Source of the DNA: Vogesella indigofera
GTDB lineage: Bacteria > Pseudomonadota > Gammaproteobacteria > Burkholderiales > Chromobacteriaceae
Length of the DNA stretch: 64,000 nucleotides
Direction of reading: 5' to 3'
Assembly: GCF_003633895.1 (NCBI RefSeq)
Contig: NZ_RBID01000011.1
Location: 735,756-799,755 of the forward strand
Shown here: positions 46,098-55,128 of the stretch, in pieces
How positions within the stretch are numbered: the stretch's first letter is position 1
How the letters are laid out: every line of letters starts with the position of its first letter
Position numbers and translations under genes: made by a program
The notes under the pieces: generated by a model
Seen by the model: the letters and a program-made list of their open reading frames with translations, nothing else
Database searches by the model: none
What the model was told of the DNA's origin: nothing

Positions 46098-46330
46098 GGC
46101 TGTTCTCCATCCTTGTCTTGATGATGGTGACGTGGCGCCCCGCCATGGTGGTGACCGTGGCCGTGATGCATGAACAGGTGCATCAGCGGGCAGGCCAGCA
46201 GCAACAGATACGGCAGCGCGCCCAATACATGCGCCCGGTGCTCGGTGAACAGCAAGAAACCGGCCACCAGTACAAAGCCGATGAAGACCCAGTGGCTGCG
46301 CTTGCTGTGCGGATCATGGTGTTCAGGCAT
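46094..46330 (-). CDS. DUF2933 His-rich membrane protein
   Basis: A 78-residue protein with two helices ([20 protein letters not shown] and [21 protein letters not shown]) and a His-rich tail ([17 protein letters not shown]) likely to bind metal. The [15 protein letters not shown] pattern is typical of DUF2933 proteins in copper islands. AAGGAG lies before the ATG. It is coupled to the next gene by a 4-nt overlap. Confidence 0.85.
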   Translation of the reverse strand: MPEHHDPHSKRSHWVFIGFVLVAGFLLFTEHRAHVLGALPYLLLLACPLMHLFMHHGHGHHHGGAPRHHHQDKDGEQP

Positions 46331-46331
46331 G

Positions 46332-46571
46332 TCAGACTCCTTTGCCATGCGGGCTGTCATGCTCATCCGGTTTGTTGGCGGCGACTGCCGCATCAATCTC
46401 GGATTCCGCCTGCCGTGTCAGCCGGTAGCTCAGCCAGATCACGCCCCACGGGCATGCGGCCAACAGTAGTGCCAGCAACAGCGTGGCAAGCGATAAGCCG
46501 AAACGCAGCAGCACGAACGCCATGATGGCGAGCGCCAGCAGCGCGCAGAGTTGATAGGCTCGCGCCTTCAT
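46332..46571 (-). CDS. Small two-helix membrane protein of the copper cluster
   Basis: A 79-residue protein with two membrane helices ([20 protein letters not shown] and [21 protein letters not shown]), then a charged tail ending [10 protein letters not shown] do not recognise a named family. Its ATG overlaps the stop of the P-type ATPase (ATGA), and it ends one base before the DUF2933 start, so it belongs to the ATPase operon. A Cys-Pro pair in the second helix could contact metal. Confidence 0.72.
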   Translation of the reverse strand: MKARAYQLCALLALAIMAFVLLRFGLSLATLLLALLLAACPWGVIWLSYRLTRQAESEIDAAVAANKPDEHDSPHGKGV

Positions 46572-48934
46572 GATGTCGCTCCTTCGCCCTGGGTACTGAT
46601 CGGCACCCGCTTGAGCAACGCCGAGTTGACGATGACCGACAGCGAGCTCAACGCCATGGCGGCGCCGGCCACCATCGGGTTCATGAAACCCAGGGCCGCG
46701 ATGGGGATGCCGATGCTGTTGTAGATGAAGGCCCAGAACAGGTTCTGCTTGATCTTGCGCATGGTGGCGCGGGACAGGCGGATGGCGTTTCCCACGTCGC
46801 GGACATCGTTGCGGATCAGGATGATGCCGCCGGTTTCCTTGGCCACGTCCGAGCCGGAGCCGATGGCAATGCCGATGTCGGCAGTCGCCAGCGCCGGGGC
46901 ATCGTTGACGCCATCGCCCACCATCGCCACCACTTCGCCTTCCCGCTGCAGCTGCTGGATAACCTTGACCTTGTCCTCCGGCAGCACTTCGGCAATTACC
47001 CGCTCGATACCCAGCTGCCGGGCGATGGCGTCGGCTGTGCGCTGGTTGTCGCCGCTGAGCATGACCACCTTGATGTGCTGCTGCTTGAGCAGGGCAATGG
47101 CTTCGCTGGCCTCGGGCTTGAGGGTATCGGCCACGGCGATGATGCCGACCAGCTTGTCGCCATAGCCCACCAGCATCGCCGTCTTGCCGTTCTGCTCCAG
47201 ATGCCGCATGGCGTCATCCGCTGCGCCGGTGGCGATGCCCTGCTGCGCCAGTAGCCGCCGGTTGCCCAGCCACACCGGCAAGCCGTTGACCTGGCCGCGA
47301 ATGCCCAGCCCGGCTAGACCGCTGATGGCGCTGGCCTGCGGCAAAGTCAGCTGCCGATGGTTGGCCGCACGCACGATGGCCTCACCCAGCGGGTGCTCCG
47401 AGCCGGACTCCACCGCCGCCGCCAGACTCAGCACTTCCAGCCCGGAGTGCACGTCGAACGGCACGATGTCGGTCACCGTCGGTTCGCCGCGCGTGAGGGT
47501 GCCGGTCTTGTCGAAGACCACGCAGCTGAGTTTTTCCGCGCGCTCCAGTACCTCGCCGCCGCGAATCAGCATGCCGCCGTCCGCCCCTTTGCCAACGCCC
47601 ACCATCAGCGCCGCCGGGGTAGCGATGCCCAGCGCACACGGGCAGGAGATGATCAGCACCGCGATGAAAGCCAACAATCCCTGCGGGAAGTCGCCGGCCA
47701 GCCACCAGCCGACAAAGGCCAGCACCGCCAGGCTGACCACGGCGGGTACGAAGTAGCGGGTCACCTCGTCCGCCAGGCGCTGGATGTGGGCGGTGCTGGT
47801 CTGCGCTTCTTCCACCAGGCGGATGATCTGCGCCAGCGCGGTATCCGCCCCGATGCGAGTGGCACGAAAGCTGAACACGCCAGCACGATTGAGGGTGCCG
47901 CCAATCACGGTCTTGCCGACTTGTTTCTCCACTGGCATCGACTCGCCAGTCAGCATCGACTCATCCACCGTAGATTGACCGGTCATGACTTCGCCGTCGG
48001 TAGCGATCTTCTCGCCGGGCTTCACCACCACGGTTTCCCCGACCATGATGCTGCCAGCCGGAATCTCCACCTCCTGGCCATCGCGCAGCACGTGGGCGGT
48101 GGCAGGCTTGAGATCCAGCAGTCGGCGCACGGCGGCAGAGGACTTCTTCTTGATGATTTCTTCCATGTAACGCCCAAGCAGCACGAAGGCGATGATCACG
48201 GCGGAGACTTCAAAGTACACGTCGCGCTCGGCCACCTTCACCGGCAACACGTCCGGGAAGAACATCACAATCACGCTGTAGAAGTAGGCCACCGAGGTAC
48301 CCAGCGCGATCAGGAAATCCATGTTGATATTGCCGGTACGCAGCGCGTTCCAAGCGCCGCGGTAAAAGCTCCAGCCGCCGATGAACTGCACCGGGGTCAC
48401 CAGCAGGAACAACCACATTCCCCAGGTGAACCATGGCAGATTGGGAATGGGCGCCCAGCTCAGCAGCGTGGCACCAGTCGCCAGCCCGAGGAAGGCGCCG
48501 GCGCGCAGCACGGCCAGCGCCAGCACCCCGGTCATGGCGATGGCGACGCGGGTCTTCATCGACTTGAGTTCGTTCTCCGGCGACTCGAAGGTGCGCAGGC
48601 AGGTCTCGCTGCAGAAGTAATAGCTGCGCCCGCCGCGTTCGCTTTTCAGCGCGGTGGCCTTGTTGACGACCATGCCGCAGATCGGGTCTTTAGCCTTGTC
48701 GCCGGGCGCAGCGGCATCTGTCATTGCCGCATGCGTGTGCTGGTGATGATGCTCATGTGGCACCGCAGCCATCTTTGCCTCATCCGCCGGCGCATAGCGC
48801 TGTGGGTCAGCAATAAATGCCTGCTGACAGTGCGTGGAGCAGAACCAGTAGTCCTGCCCGGCGTAGCGATAGTTGGCCGCAGCGGTGCCGCTCTCCACCG
48901 TCATGCCACATACCGGGTCTTTGACGTTAGCCAT
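46568..48934 (-). CDS. P1B-type copper/silver-transporting ATPase with YHS domains
   Basis: A 788-residue heavy-metal ATPase. The N-terminus has two YHS-like metal-binding modules (DPVCGMTV near 6, DPICGMVV near 83) separated by a His-rich linker (HEHHHQHTH), not classical HMA domains. Core motifs: TGESMPV, CPC in [24 protein letters not shown] and [10 protein letters not shown]. This architecture is that of SilP/CopB-like exporters. It pumps monovalent copper or silver across the inner membrane. AAGGAG precedes the ATG; the DUF5676 gene lies 3 bp upstream. Confidence 0.93.
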   Translation of the reverse strand: MANVKDPVCGMTVESGTAAANYRYAGQDYWFCSTHCQQAFIADPQRYAPADEAKMAAVPHEHHHQHTHAAMTDAAAPGDKAKDPICGMVVNKATALKSERGGRSYYFCSETCLRTFESPENELKSMKTRVAIAMTGVLALAVLRAGAFLGLATGATLLSWAPIPNLPWFTWGMWLFLLVTPVQFIGGWSFYRGAWNALRTGNINMDFLIALGTSVAYFYSVIVMFFPDVLPVKVAERDVYFEVSAVIIAFVLLGRYMEEIIKKKSSAAVRRLLDLKPATAHVLRDGQEVEIPAGSIMVGETVVVKPGEKIATDGEVMTGQSTVDESMLTGESMPVEKQVGKTVIGGTLNRAGVFSFRATRIGADTALAQIIRLVEEAQTSTAHIQRLADEVTRYFVPAVVSLAVLAFVGWWLAGDFPQGLLAFIAVLIISCPCALGIATPAALMVGVGKGADGGMLIRGGEVLERAEKLSCVVFDKTGTLTRGEPTVTDIVPFDVHSGLEVLSLAAAVESGSEHPLGEAIVRAANHRQLTLPQASAISGLAGLGIRGQVNGLPVWLGNRRLLAQQGIATGAADDAMRHLEQNGKTAMLVGYGDKLVGIIAVADTLKPEASEAIALLKQQHIKVVMLSGDNQRTADAIARQLGIERVIAEVLPEDKVKVIQQLQREGEVVAMVGDGVNDAPALATADIGIAIGSGSDVAKETGGIILIRNDVRDVGNAIRLSRATMRKIKQNLFWAFIYNSIGIPIAALGFMNPMVAGAAMALSSLSVIVNSALLKRVPISTQGEGATS

Positions 48935-48937
48935 GAG

Positions 48938-49246
48938 TCACTCCTTGTCCGGTGGCGCACAGTGCGCCTGGTGCTTACAGCAGCGCGCCAGACACTGGCT
49001 CACCCAGCTGAACACCGTGCCAGTGACAAAACCCCACACCACCAGCACCGTCAGCGGGAAGAAAAAATCCCCCAGGCTGAATGGTGTCGATGTTCTGAGC
49101 CTGCCAAAGTCCAGTCCGTGAAACAGGGCGTTCAGGAAGGCAACGCCTTGCTCCGGCCACAGCCGGTACAACAGGGCGCAAACGGTGTAACTGATGGCCA
49201 TGGTGATCGCGAGACTGCGACCGGTATGCCAGTGTGAGGACTTCAT
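48938..49246 (-). CDS. DUF5676 membrane protein
   Basis: A 102-residue protein with two membrane helices (AITMAISYTVCALLYRLWP and FPLTVLVVWGFVTGTVFSWV) and a Cys/His-rich C-terminus (CLARCCKHQAHCAPPD), likely metal-binding. It resembles DUF5676 proteins commonly placed before copper ATPases. AGGAG precedes the ATG. Confidence 0.78.
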   Translation of the reverse strand: MKSSHWHTGRSLAITMAISYTVCALLYRLWPEQGVAFLNALFHGLDFGRLRTSTPFSLGDFFFPLTVLVVWGFVTGTVFSWVSQCLARCCKHQAHCAPPDKE

Positions 49247-49286
49247 CGGGATACTCCTGCGAGAGGGCGGGTGGGCGGGTGAGCGC

Positions 49287-49320
49287 GTGGGGCGTGCGCG
49301 CTATTCGTGCCACGCCCCAC
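49287..49320. repeat. 10-bp stem hairpin between two island genes
   Basis: GTGGGGCGTG and CACGCCCCAC flank a 14-nt loop. No T-tract follows on the minus strand, so it is probably an mRNA stabiliser or weak attenuator. Confidence 0.55.
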
Positions 49321-49335
49321 CTGCTGGTGCCCGAT

Positions 49336-49722
49336 TTACTGCATGGGCATCATGCCGCCTGATTGCCCCATCATCTGCTGCATCATGTCCATCATCTTCA
49401 TGCGCTGGTTCATCATCACCTTAGCGTCTGCGGCCCCCGCGCCCATGCCCTGACACGGCATCATGCCTTTGGCCATCATGTCTTTATCCATGCTCTGCAT
49501 CATGGCCATGCCCTCCTGCATTGACTGCATTTGCTCAGCCATGAGCTTTTGCCGTTCCTGTGGCGTCTTCGCCGCCATCATCTTGTCGTGCATGGTGCGC
49601 ATCTTCTGCATCTGCATTTCCATGTTGGCAGGGCTTGGTGGCATCGGTGGCTGTGCGGCCCAGGTTGGCGTGGCCAGCGCCAGTAGCAGCAGTGCCGCAG
49701 ACCAGGTTTTCTGGTTTTTCAT
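49336..49722 (-). CDS. Met-rich periplasmic protein
   Basis: A 128-residue exported protein (signal AALLLLALATPTWA). Methionine is extremely frequent, in patterns such as MEMQMQKMRTMHDKMM, MQSMQEGMAMMQSMDKDMM and MMDMMQQMMGQSGGMM. Such Met clusters bind monovalent copper and silver. One Cys lies in MMPCQGMG. It is probably a periplasmic metal sponge or chaperone of the island. AAGGAA lies before the ATG. No exact family recognised. Confidence 0.78.
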   Translation of the reverse strand: MKNQKTWSAALLLLALATPTWAAQPPMPPSPANMEMQMQKMRTMHDKMMAAKTPQERQKLMAEQMQSMQEGMAMMQSMDKDMMAKGMMPCQGMGAGAADAKVMMNQRMKMMDMMQQMMGQSGGMMPMQ

Positions 49723-49823
49723 GATTGGATTCCTTAAACGTGAGAACGGATGGTTTTCGCGCAACAGGCGCGAGTGAAGTCGCTACGAGGCAGGGCGTCG
49801 TAGTGGTGTGAATGCAAAGCGAG

Positions 49824-50240
49824 CTAATTGTTGAAGCGCAGGAACAGCAGATGTGGGCGGGGTGGTGTGCCACCGGGAGTGGCAGGGGAATTCAGACGTG
49901 TGACGATGGCAGGTGATAGAAGCAGCAATGGCGGTAGCAGAAACCAGGCAATCAGCAGTACAGACAGCAGGCAGGGCATCGCAAAGCTGACATCACCCTT
50001 GGCGATGGGGGCGGAAAGCGTCTGGCAGGCTTGTTCGCACAGGGAGGACTCGTCATGAGTTCCGGCATGGTCAGTTGCCGTCAGTTGCAGGGTCTGCATG
50101 GTGCCCGGCGTGGCAAAGCGATGGGTGGTTTCCTGCACTTGCCCCTGACAACCAAGCAGCACGCCAAACGCAAACACCAGACACCATGTCGCCACTAACA
50201 GGCGACACAGTTGCCGGGTTCTTGTTTGGGTGAGGCGCAT
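49824..50240 (-). CDS. Uncharacterised copper-island membrane/lipoprotein
   Basis: A 138-residue protein. The N-terminal hydrophobic segment WCLVFAFGVLLGCQGQ could be a lipoprotein signal (LLGC). A soluble stretch with LCEQACQTL and His residues follows, then a second long helix (MPCLLSVLLIAWFLLPPLLLL). Paired Cys and position suggest metal binding. I do not recognise the family. The ribosome site is weak. Confidence 0.65.
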   Translation of the reverse strand: MRLTQTRTRQLCRLLVATWCLVFAFGVLLGCQGQVQETTHRFATPGTMQTLQLTATDHAGTHDESSLCEQACQTLSAPIAKGDVSFAMPCLLSVLLIAWFLLPPLLLLSPAIVTRLNSPATPGGTPPRPHLLFLRFNN

Positions 50241-50330
50241 GATGACAGGCTCTCATAAACGTTAATAGCACTATAGACCGCAGCTCACCAACCGGGCTTG
50301 ATGACGGTCAATCACTTCTGGCGGCCATGG

Positions 50331-50822
50331 TCAGCTTTTCCGCGCCCGCTTGTTTAACTCGTCGTGCTGGGCGCGTATTTCGCCAGGCCATTGGCTTTTT
50401 ATCCACGACAGTGCGGCAACAATATCGGCATCGCTCAGTGTGCCCTCATAGACGGGCATGGCCGACTGGTAGTCCGGCATATTGGCTACCTTGGCAACGC
50501 CGTACTTGGTCAGCTCAAACAGCATCTCGTCCGGGTGGTGCCAGGTGTGGCCGGTTTCGTTGTGCGGCGGCGCCGGCAACATGCCCAGCGCATTGCGTTC
50601 GCGCCAGTTCGGCTGGCCTTCCAGCTTGCCGCCGTGGCAGCTGGCGCAATTGGCCAGGTAAACCTGCTTGCCGCGCGCCACCAGGGCGGTATCGTCCGGC
50701 TGCAGCGTGAGCGATGTCGGCGCAGGCCGGCTGCCGGTATACAGGTAGGCGCCCAGGCCTGCGGCCAGCAGGGCGACGGTGATGACTGGGAGGAGGACTT
50801 GCTTGCGGGTAAGTGACGGCAT
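50331..50822 (-). CDS. Membrane-anchored c-type cytochrome
   Basis: A 163-residue protein with an N-terminal helix (VLLPVITVALLAAGLGAYLY) and one mono-haem domain. Haem attachment is Cys59-Ala-Ser-Cys62-His63; the Met in MPDYQSAMPVYEG is the likely distal ligand. Cytochromes of this kind accompany multicopper oxidases in copper islands and may pass on electrons from the oxidation of Cu(I). The ATG at 50822 is chosen because an earlier in-frame ATG (50855) falls inside a terminator. Confidence 0.82.
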   Translation of the reverse strand: MPSLTRKQVLLPVITVALLAAGLGAYLYTGSRPAPTSLTLQPDDTALVARGKQVYLANCASCHGGKLEGQPNWRERNALGMLPAPPHNETGHTWHHPDEMLFELTKYGVAKVANMPDYQSAMPVYEGTLSDADIVAALSWIKSQWPGEIRAQHDELNKRARKS

Positions 50823-50845
50823 GGTTGTATGGTCGGCATCAAGGG

Positions 50846-50877
50846 AAGAAAACATGGCCGGGTTGCCCCGGCCATGT
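50846..50877 (-). terminator. Terminator after the cusF-like gene
   Basis: ACATGGCCGGG and CCCGGCCATGT form an 11-bp stem with a 4-nt loop, followed on the minus strand by TTTCTT. It closes the operon TolC-like, oxidase, cupredoxin, CusF. Confidence 0.8.
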
Positions 50878-50880
50878 GCA

Positions 50881-51201
50881 TCAGCTGGCCGGCTGAATCT
50901 CGGTCACCAGCATCTTGCCGTCCTCATGGCTGACCATGAAGCGGATTTTGTCGCCCACTTTGACCTTGTCCAGCAGCGCCTTGTCCTTGGCGGTAAACAC
51001 CATGGTCATGCCAGGCATGTCCAGATGCTGAATCGGGCCATGCTTGATGGTGACCTTGCCGGCGGACGGGTCGATCTTGCGGACTTCACCATCGGTCAGC
51101 ATCGCCATGCTGCTGGCGGTAGCCGGCTGGGTGGCATGGGCAAGCGGGCTGAGGGTAGCCAGCCCCAGGGTGGTGGCGAGAATCAGTGTGCGGATAGTCA
51201 T
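50881..51201 (-). CDS. CusF-like periplasmic copper-binding protein
   Basis: A 106-residue exported protein (signal ILATTLGLATLSPLAHA). The copper site reads HGPIQHLDMPGMTMVF: His and two Met ligands match CusF, while the Trp that caps copper in E. coli CusF is replaced by Met. It carries Cu(I)/Ag(I) in the periplasm. No CusCBA pump is in the window, so its partner here may be the oxidase or ATPase. AGGAG lies before the ATG. Confidence 0.9.
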   Translation of the reverse strand: MTIRTLILATTLGLATLSPLAHATQPATASSMAMLTDGEVRKIDPSAGKVTIKHGPIQHLDMPGMTMVFTAKDKALLDKVKVGDKIRFMVSHEDGKMLVTEIQPAS

Positions 51202-51261
51202 GTTGTCATACTCCTGAAGAATGAAAATAGTGTTGTGGCCAACCTGCAGCGGCGGGCTGCT

Positions 51262-51738
51262 TTATTGTTTCGCCACCTTGATCCGGCCCTTCATGCCGGC
51301 ATCGTAGTGTCCGGGGTGCAGGCAGGCGAAGTTGACCGTGCCGGCCTTGCTGAAGTGCCAGATCACCTCGCCCTTGCCGCCCGGCGCCAGCGAGATCTTG
51401 CTGGGCTCGTCGTGCTCCATGTCCGGGAATTTCTTCATCACTTCGTAGTGTTCCAGCAGTTCCTGCTCGGTGCCCAGACTGAACTCGTGCTTTACCTTGC
51501 CCAGGTTTTTCACCACGAAGCGGATGGTTTCGCCTTGCTTCACCGTGATCAGCGGTGCGGAGAAACGCATGCTGTCGGACATGTCGACCTGAATGGTGCG
51601 GGTGACATTGGCGGTCTTGCCCGGCTGGCCAATGGCGCTTTCACCGTGGCTGCCCGCGTGGGTGCCGGCGGCGATGGCCGGTGCAATGCTCAGACCGGCC
51701 AATAGCGTGGTAATGAGAAGGCGGTGGGTGGTTTTCAT
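51262..51738 (-). CDS. Periplasmic cupredoxin
   Basis: A 158-residue exported blue-copper protein (signal LLITTLLAGLSIAPAIAA). The type-1 copper ligands are visible: His in KVKHEFSLG, and Cys, His and Met in FACLHPGHYDAGM. It likely transfers electrons to or from the adjacent multicopper oxidase, or stores copper (CopI-like). The second ATG (51738) has AGGA at good distance and starts MKTTHRLL. The gene begins 28 bp after the oxidase stop. Confidence 0.88.
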   Translation of the reverse strand: MKTTHRLLITTLLAGLSIAPAIAAGTHAGSHGESAIGQPGKTANVTRTIQVDMSDSMRFSAPLITVKQGETIRFVVKNLGKVKHEFSLGTEQELLEHYEVMKKFPDMEHDEPSKISLAPGGKGEVIWHFSKAGTVNFACLHPGHYDAGMKGRIKVAKQ

Positions 51739-51766
51739 GCAGTTCATTCCTGATGGTGATGTGGGG

Positions 51767-53155
51767 TTAATGCTGTTCCGGGTGTATCCCCGGCTTTTTG
51801 GCTTTGACCGTGGCCGCGGCAGGGTTGGCCGTAGCCGGCTGGCGTGACGCAGCCGGCAGTTCACCGTTGTATTCGTAGGGCACCGTGCCTGCCGGGTGCC
51901 GGAACCAGCCCGGATCCTTGTAGTTACCGGCCTGCTGGTCCTTGCGTACTTTCAGCACGCTGAACATGCCGCCCATTTCCAGCGGACCGAATGGCCCCTG
52001 CCCGGTCATCATCGGCGCGGTGTTGTCGGGGATGGGCATCTCCATCTCGCCCATGTCAGCCATGCCGCGCTCGCCCATCAGCATGTAATCCGGTGCCACC
52101 TGCTGGATCTTGCCCACCAGCTCGCGGTGATCCACGCCGATCATGGTCGGCACGTCGTGGCCCATGGCATTCATGGTGTGGTGGCTCTTGTGGCAGTGGA
52201 TCGCCCAGTCGCCCTCCTCGTCGGCGACGAACTCCAGCTGCCGCATCTGGCCGACCGCCACGTCTGTGGTGACCTCGTGCCAGCGGCTGGATTTCGGCGT
52301 CGGGCCGCCATCGGTGCCGGTGACTTGGAACTCGTGCCCGTGCAGGTGGATCGGGTGATTGGTCATGGTCAGGTTACCGACCCGGATGCGCACCTTGTCG
52401 TTCAGGCGCACATTCAGCGAGTCGATGCCCGGGAAGATGCGGCTGTTCCACGCCCAGATATTGAAATCGGTCATGGTATTGACCTTGGGTGTCTTGCTGC
52501 CCGGCTCCACGTCGAAGGCGTTGAGCAGGAAGCAGAAGTCGCGGTCCACCTCGTCGATCAGCGGGTGTTTGCCCTTGGGGTGCGTCACCCAGAAGCCATG
52601 CATGCCCATCGCCATCTGCACCATTTCGTCGGCATGCGGGTGATACATGAAGGTGCCGGGGCGACGCGCCACGAACTCGTAAACGAAGGTTTTGCCAGGC
52701 TTGATGCTGCGCTGGGTCAGGCCGGATACGCCATCCATGCCATTGGGCAGGCGCTGGCCGTGCCAGTGGATACTGGTATGTTCCGGCAGCTTGTTGGTGA
52801 CGAAGATGCGCACGCGGTCGCCTTCCACCACTTCGATGGTCGGGCCCGGACTCTGGCCGTTGTAACCCCACAGCTGGGCGGTGAAGCCGGGTGCCATCTC
52901 GCGCTCCACCGGCTCGGCCACCAGGTGGAATTCCTTGACGCCGTGGTTCATGCGCCAGGGCAAGGTCCAGCCGTTCAGGGTGACCACCGGGTTGTAGGGG
53001 CGACCAGTATTCGGGATCAGCGGTGGCGCGGTTTCCACCGAGGTCTGGATCACCGGCTCCGGCAAGGCGGCCAGCGCCGAGCGCGCCACGGTGGCGCCAA
53101 CCACGGCAGTAGCGGCACCGGCGAAGAACTGGCGGCGGGATTGATCGATGCTCAT
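51767..53155 (-). CDS. Multicopper oxidase (CopA/CueO class), Tat-exported
   Basis: A 462-residue multicopper oxidase with twin-arginine signal (SRRQFFAGAATAVVGATVA). Copper motifs are all present: HWHGQ, HPHADEM, HPIHLHGHEF and HCHKSHHTMNAM (type-1 Cys, His, Met). A Met-rich loop (MADMGEMEMPIPDNTAPMM) probably binds Cu(I). It oxidises toxic Cu(I) to Cu(II) in the periplasm. It is shorter than plasmid CopA/PcoA (about 600). AAAGGA precedes the ATG; the TolC-like gene ends 11 bp upstream. Confidence 0.93.
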   Translation of the reverse strand: MSIDQSRRQFFAGAATAVVGATVARSALAALPEPVIQTSVETAPPLIPNTGRPYNPVVTLNGWTLPWRMNHGVKEFHLVAEPVEREMAPGFTAQLWGYNGQSPGPTIEVVEGDRVRIFVTNKLPEHTSIHWHGQRLPNGMDGVSGLTQRSIKPGKTFVYEFVARRPGTFMYHPHADEMVQMAMGMHGFWVTHPKGKHPLIDEVDRDFCFLLNAFDVEPGSKTPKVNTMTDFNIWAWNSRIFPGIDSLNVRLNDKVRIRVGNLTMTNHPIHLHGHEFQVTGTDGGPTPKSSRWHEVTTDVAVGQMRQLEFVADEEGDWAIHCHKSHHTMNAMGHDVPTMIGVDHRELVGKIQQVAPDYMLMGERGMADMGEMEMPIPDNTAPMMTGQGPFGPLEMGGMFSVLKVRKDQQAGNYKDPGWFRHPAGTVPYEYNGELPAASRQPATANPAAATVKAKKPGIHPEQH

Positions 53156-53166
53156 GGATAGTCCTT

Positions 53167-54252
53167 TCAATGGCCCGCCGCGGCAGGGCTGTCGCCGCCA
53201 CCTGCGGCCAACGTTACAAAGCTTTCCGGCACCTGCCCCAGCAGCAGCAACTGCAGGTCTGCCTCGGCCAGCCAGAAATCACGCACGGCGCCGATGGCCT
53301 CCACACGGGCCTCGGCCAGTGCCCGGGATTCGGCCAGCAGATCCCAGGTGTTCAGCAGCATGCCGTTGTAGCGCAGCACGGTTTCGTCGTAGATGAGCTG
53401 CCGCAGCTTGAGCATGTCCTGCTGGCTGCTGCTGGCGAGGGCGAAAGCCGTGCGATAGGCGCTATAGGCCAGCTCGGCATTGGCGCGCATCATGGTTTGT
53501 TCGCTGGCGGGGAGCGTGGCGGCCATGCTCTCCAGACGGCTCTGGAAGGCTTGCTCGGACAGGATGGAAGCCGGCAGCACCGGCAGACCCTGCGGCAGGC
53601 TGACGGTCTGTGATGGGCGACGCGTCCACTGCTGCAAGGCTTTCAATACCGCGGCCCGGCTTTGATCGGCCGCGTATAGACTACGCTGCCACTGCTGCAT
53701 GGCGCTCACCTTCAACAGCTGTTCCCGCGCATCCTGCAGCTTGCTCCAGTTGCCGGTCCGCGCCATGCGGGCGCCCAGCTCGGCTGCGGCCTCCGCCGCC
53801 TGCAGCGCTTGCTGCTGGTAGGGCAGGGCCTGCTCGGCCGCCATCGCGGCCAACAGCGTTTTGCGGGTGCCATGCGCGACTTCGATAAGCTCCGCGGCGT
53901 CTTCGATCCTGCGCAGCTTGACGGCGGACAAGGCCTGCCACTGGCCGCTGGCCAGCAAGGCAGCCTCCTCCGCGCCCAGTTGGGCCAGGGGCTTGGCCAG
54001 CTCCGGATGGGCCTGCCAGGCCAGCTGCACACCTTCGGCAAGACTGCTCAGTGCCAGTGTCGCCGGCTTGCCGGCAGCGGGCGGCATGGCAGTCTGCTGC
54101 GCCTGCTCCCACTTCAGTACGTCGGCGTGGCCGCGCGGAAACTCGGCGACCTGCCGGTTGGCCTGCCGCCATTCGCTCTCGGGGGGCTGCTGTGCCTGTG
54201 CCACACCGACCAGCAGTGGCAAGGCGGCAAGCAGCATTCTTGGTTTGTTCAT
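53167..54252 (-). CDS. TolC-family outer-membrane protein, orphan
   Basis: A 361-residue exported protein (signal LLAALPLLVGVAQA). It has long Ala/Gln/Leu-rich helices (AMAAEQALPYQQQALQAAEAA; ETVLRYNGMLLNTWDLLAESRALAEARV) typical of the TolC/CusC coiled-coil barrel, including the family-like ending region DFWLAEADLQLLL. Shorter than CusC (about 450). It is the first gene of the operon with the oxidase, but no RND pump or membrane-fusion partner is present. A CGTT motif variant (53204-53215) lies near its 3' end. Confidence 0.78.
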   Translation of the reverse strand: MNKPRMLLAALPLLVGVAQAQQPPESEWRQANRQVAEFPRGHADVLKWEQAQQTAMPPAAGKPATLALSSLAEGVQLAWQAHPELAKPLAQLGAEEAALLASGQWQALSAVKLRRIEDAAELIEVAHGTRKTLLAAMAAEQALPYQQQALQAAEAAAELGARMARTGNWSKLQDAREQLLKVSAMQQWQRSLYAADQSRAAVLKALQQWTRRPSQTVSLPQGLPVLPASILSEQAFQSRLESMAATLPASEQTMMRANAELAYSAYRTAFALASSSQQDMLKLRQLIYDETVLRYNGMLLNTWDLLAESRALAEARVEAIGAVRDFWLAEADLQLLLLGQVPESFVTLAAGGGDSPAAAGH

Positions 54253-54369
54253 GCTCCGGTCTCCTTCCCGACCAACACGCGGTAAATCTGGCAGCATGGC
54301 GGGAATACAGGTTCTGACTTTGGTGCAAGCAGTGTGGCGGATTGAGGCCAACAGCAAACTGACAGCCAG

Positions 54370-54385
54370 ATTACAAATCTGTCAT
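54370..54385. promoter_or_regulatory. Cop-box-like operator between the oxidase operon and copRS
   Basis: ATTACA-AATC-TGTCAT is a dyad with one mismatch, set within TGACAG...CTGTCA. It lies 57 bp before copR and 118 bp before the TolC-like gene start, in the divergent promoter region, and fits the inverted ATTACA/TGTAAT type of site bound by CopR/CusR regulators. Confidence 0.55.
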
Positions 54386-54441
54386 CTGGCGCAGCGGCGC
54401 GCTGGCAGTGGCAAACTGTCGGCTGTGGACAGGAAATGGCG

Positions 54442-55128
54442 ATGAAGATTCTGATTGTCGAAGACGAGATCAAGACTGGCGAGTACCTGCGCCAGGGCTT
54501 GCGGGAGGCGGGCTTTACCGTGGATCTGGCGCATGACGGCCAGGAAGGGCTGCATCTGGCACTGGAGGGCGGGCACGATCTGCTGATTCTGGACGTGATG
54601 CTGCCGGGCATGGACGGCTGGCAGGTGCTCACCCAACTGCGGCTGCGGCACAAGACCATGCCGGTGCTGTTCCTGACCGCCCGCGACCAGGTGGAAGACC
54701 GGGTCAAGGGGCTGGAGCTGGGCGCGGACGACTACCTGGTAAAGCCGTTTTCCTTTGCCGAGCTACTGGCGCGGGTGCGTACCATCCTGCGTCGTGGCCG
54801 TGGCACGGTAGAAGCCACTACCCTGCAGATCGCCGGTCTGGAGCTGGACCTGCTGCGCCGGCGTGTCAGCCGCGACGGCAAGCGCATCACCCTCACCGCC
54901 AAAGAGTTCGGCCTGCTGGAGCTGCTGATGCGCCGCCAGGGCGAGGTATTGCCGCGCAGCCTGATTGCCTCGCAGGTGTGGGACATGAATTTCGACAGCG
55001 ATACCAATGTGATCGACGTCGCCGTGCGCCGGCTGCGGGCAAAGGTGGATGACGGCTTCGAGCCGCGGCTGATCCACACCGTGCGCGGCATGGGCTACGT
55101 GCTGGAAGTGCCGGAGCAGGACGCATGA
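54442..55128 (+). CDS. copR: Copper-responsive response regulator (CopR/CusR family)
   Basis: A 228-residue OmpR-type regulator: receiver domain with Asp51 ([14 protein letters not shown]) and Lys in YLVKPFSF, then a winged helix ([35 protein letters not shown]; the last part is typical of CusR/CopR). Start 54442 is used because AGGAAA lies before it and would be too close to the ATG at 54436. Its stop overlaps the kinase ATG. It probably controls the divergent oxidase operon. Confidence 0.93.
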   Translation: MKILIVEDEIKTGEYLRQGLREAGFTVDLAHDGQEGLHLALEGGHDLLILDVMLPGMDGWQVLTQLRLRHKTMPVLFLTARDQVEDRVKGLELGADDYLVKPFSFAELLARVRTILRRGRGTVEATTLQIAGLELDLLRRRVSRDGKRITLTAKEFGLLELLMRRQGEVLPRSLIASQVWDMNFDSDTNVIDVAVRRLRAKVDDGFEPRLIHTVRGMGYVLEVPEQDA

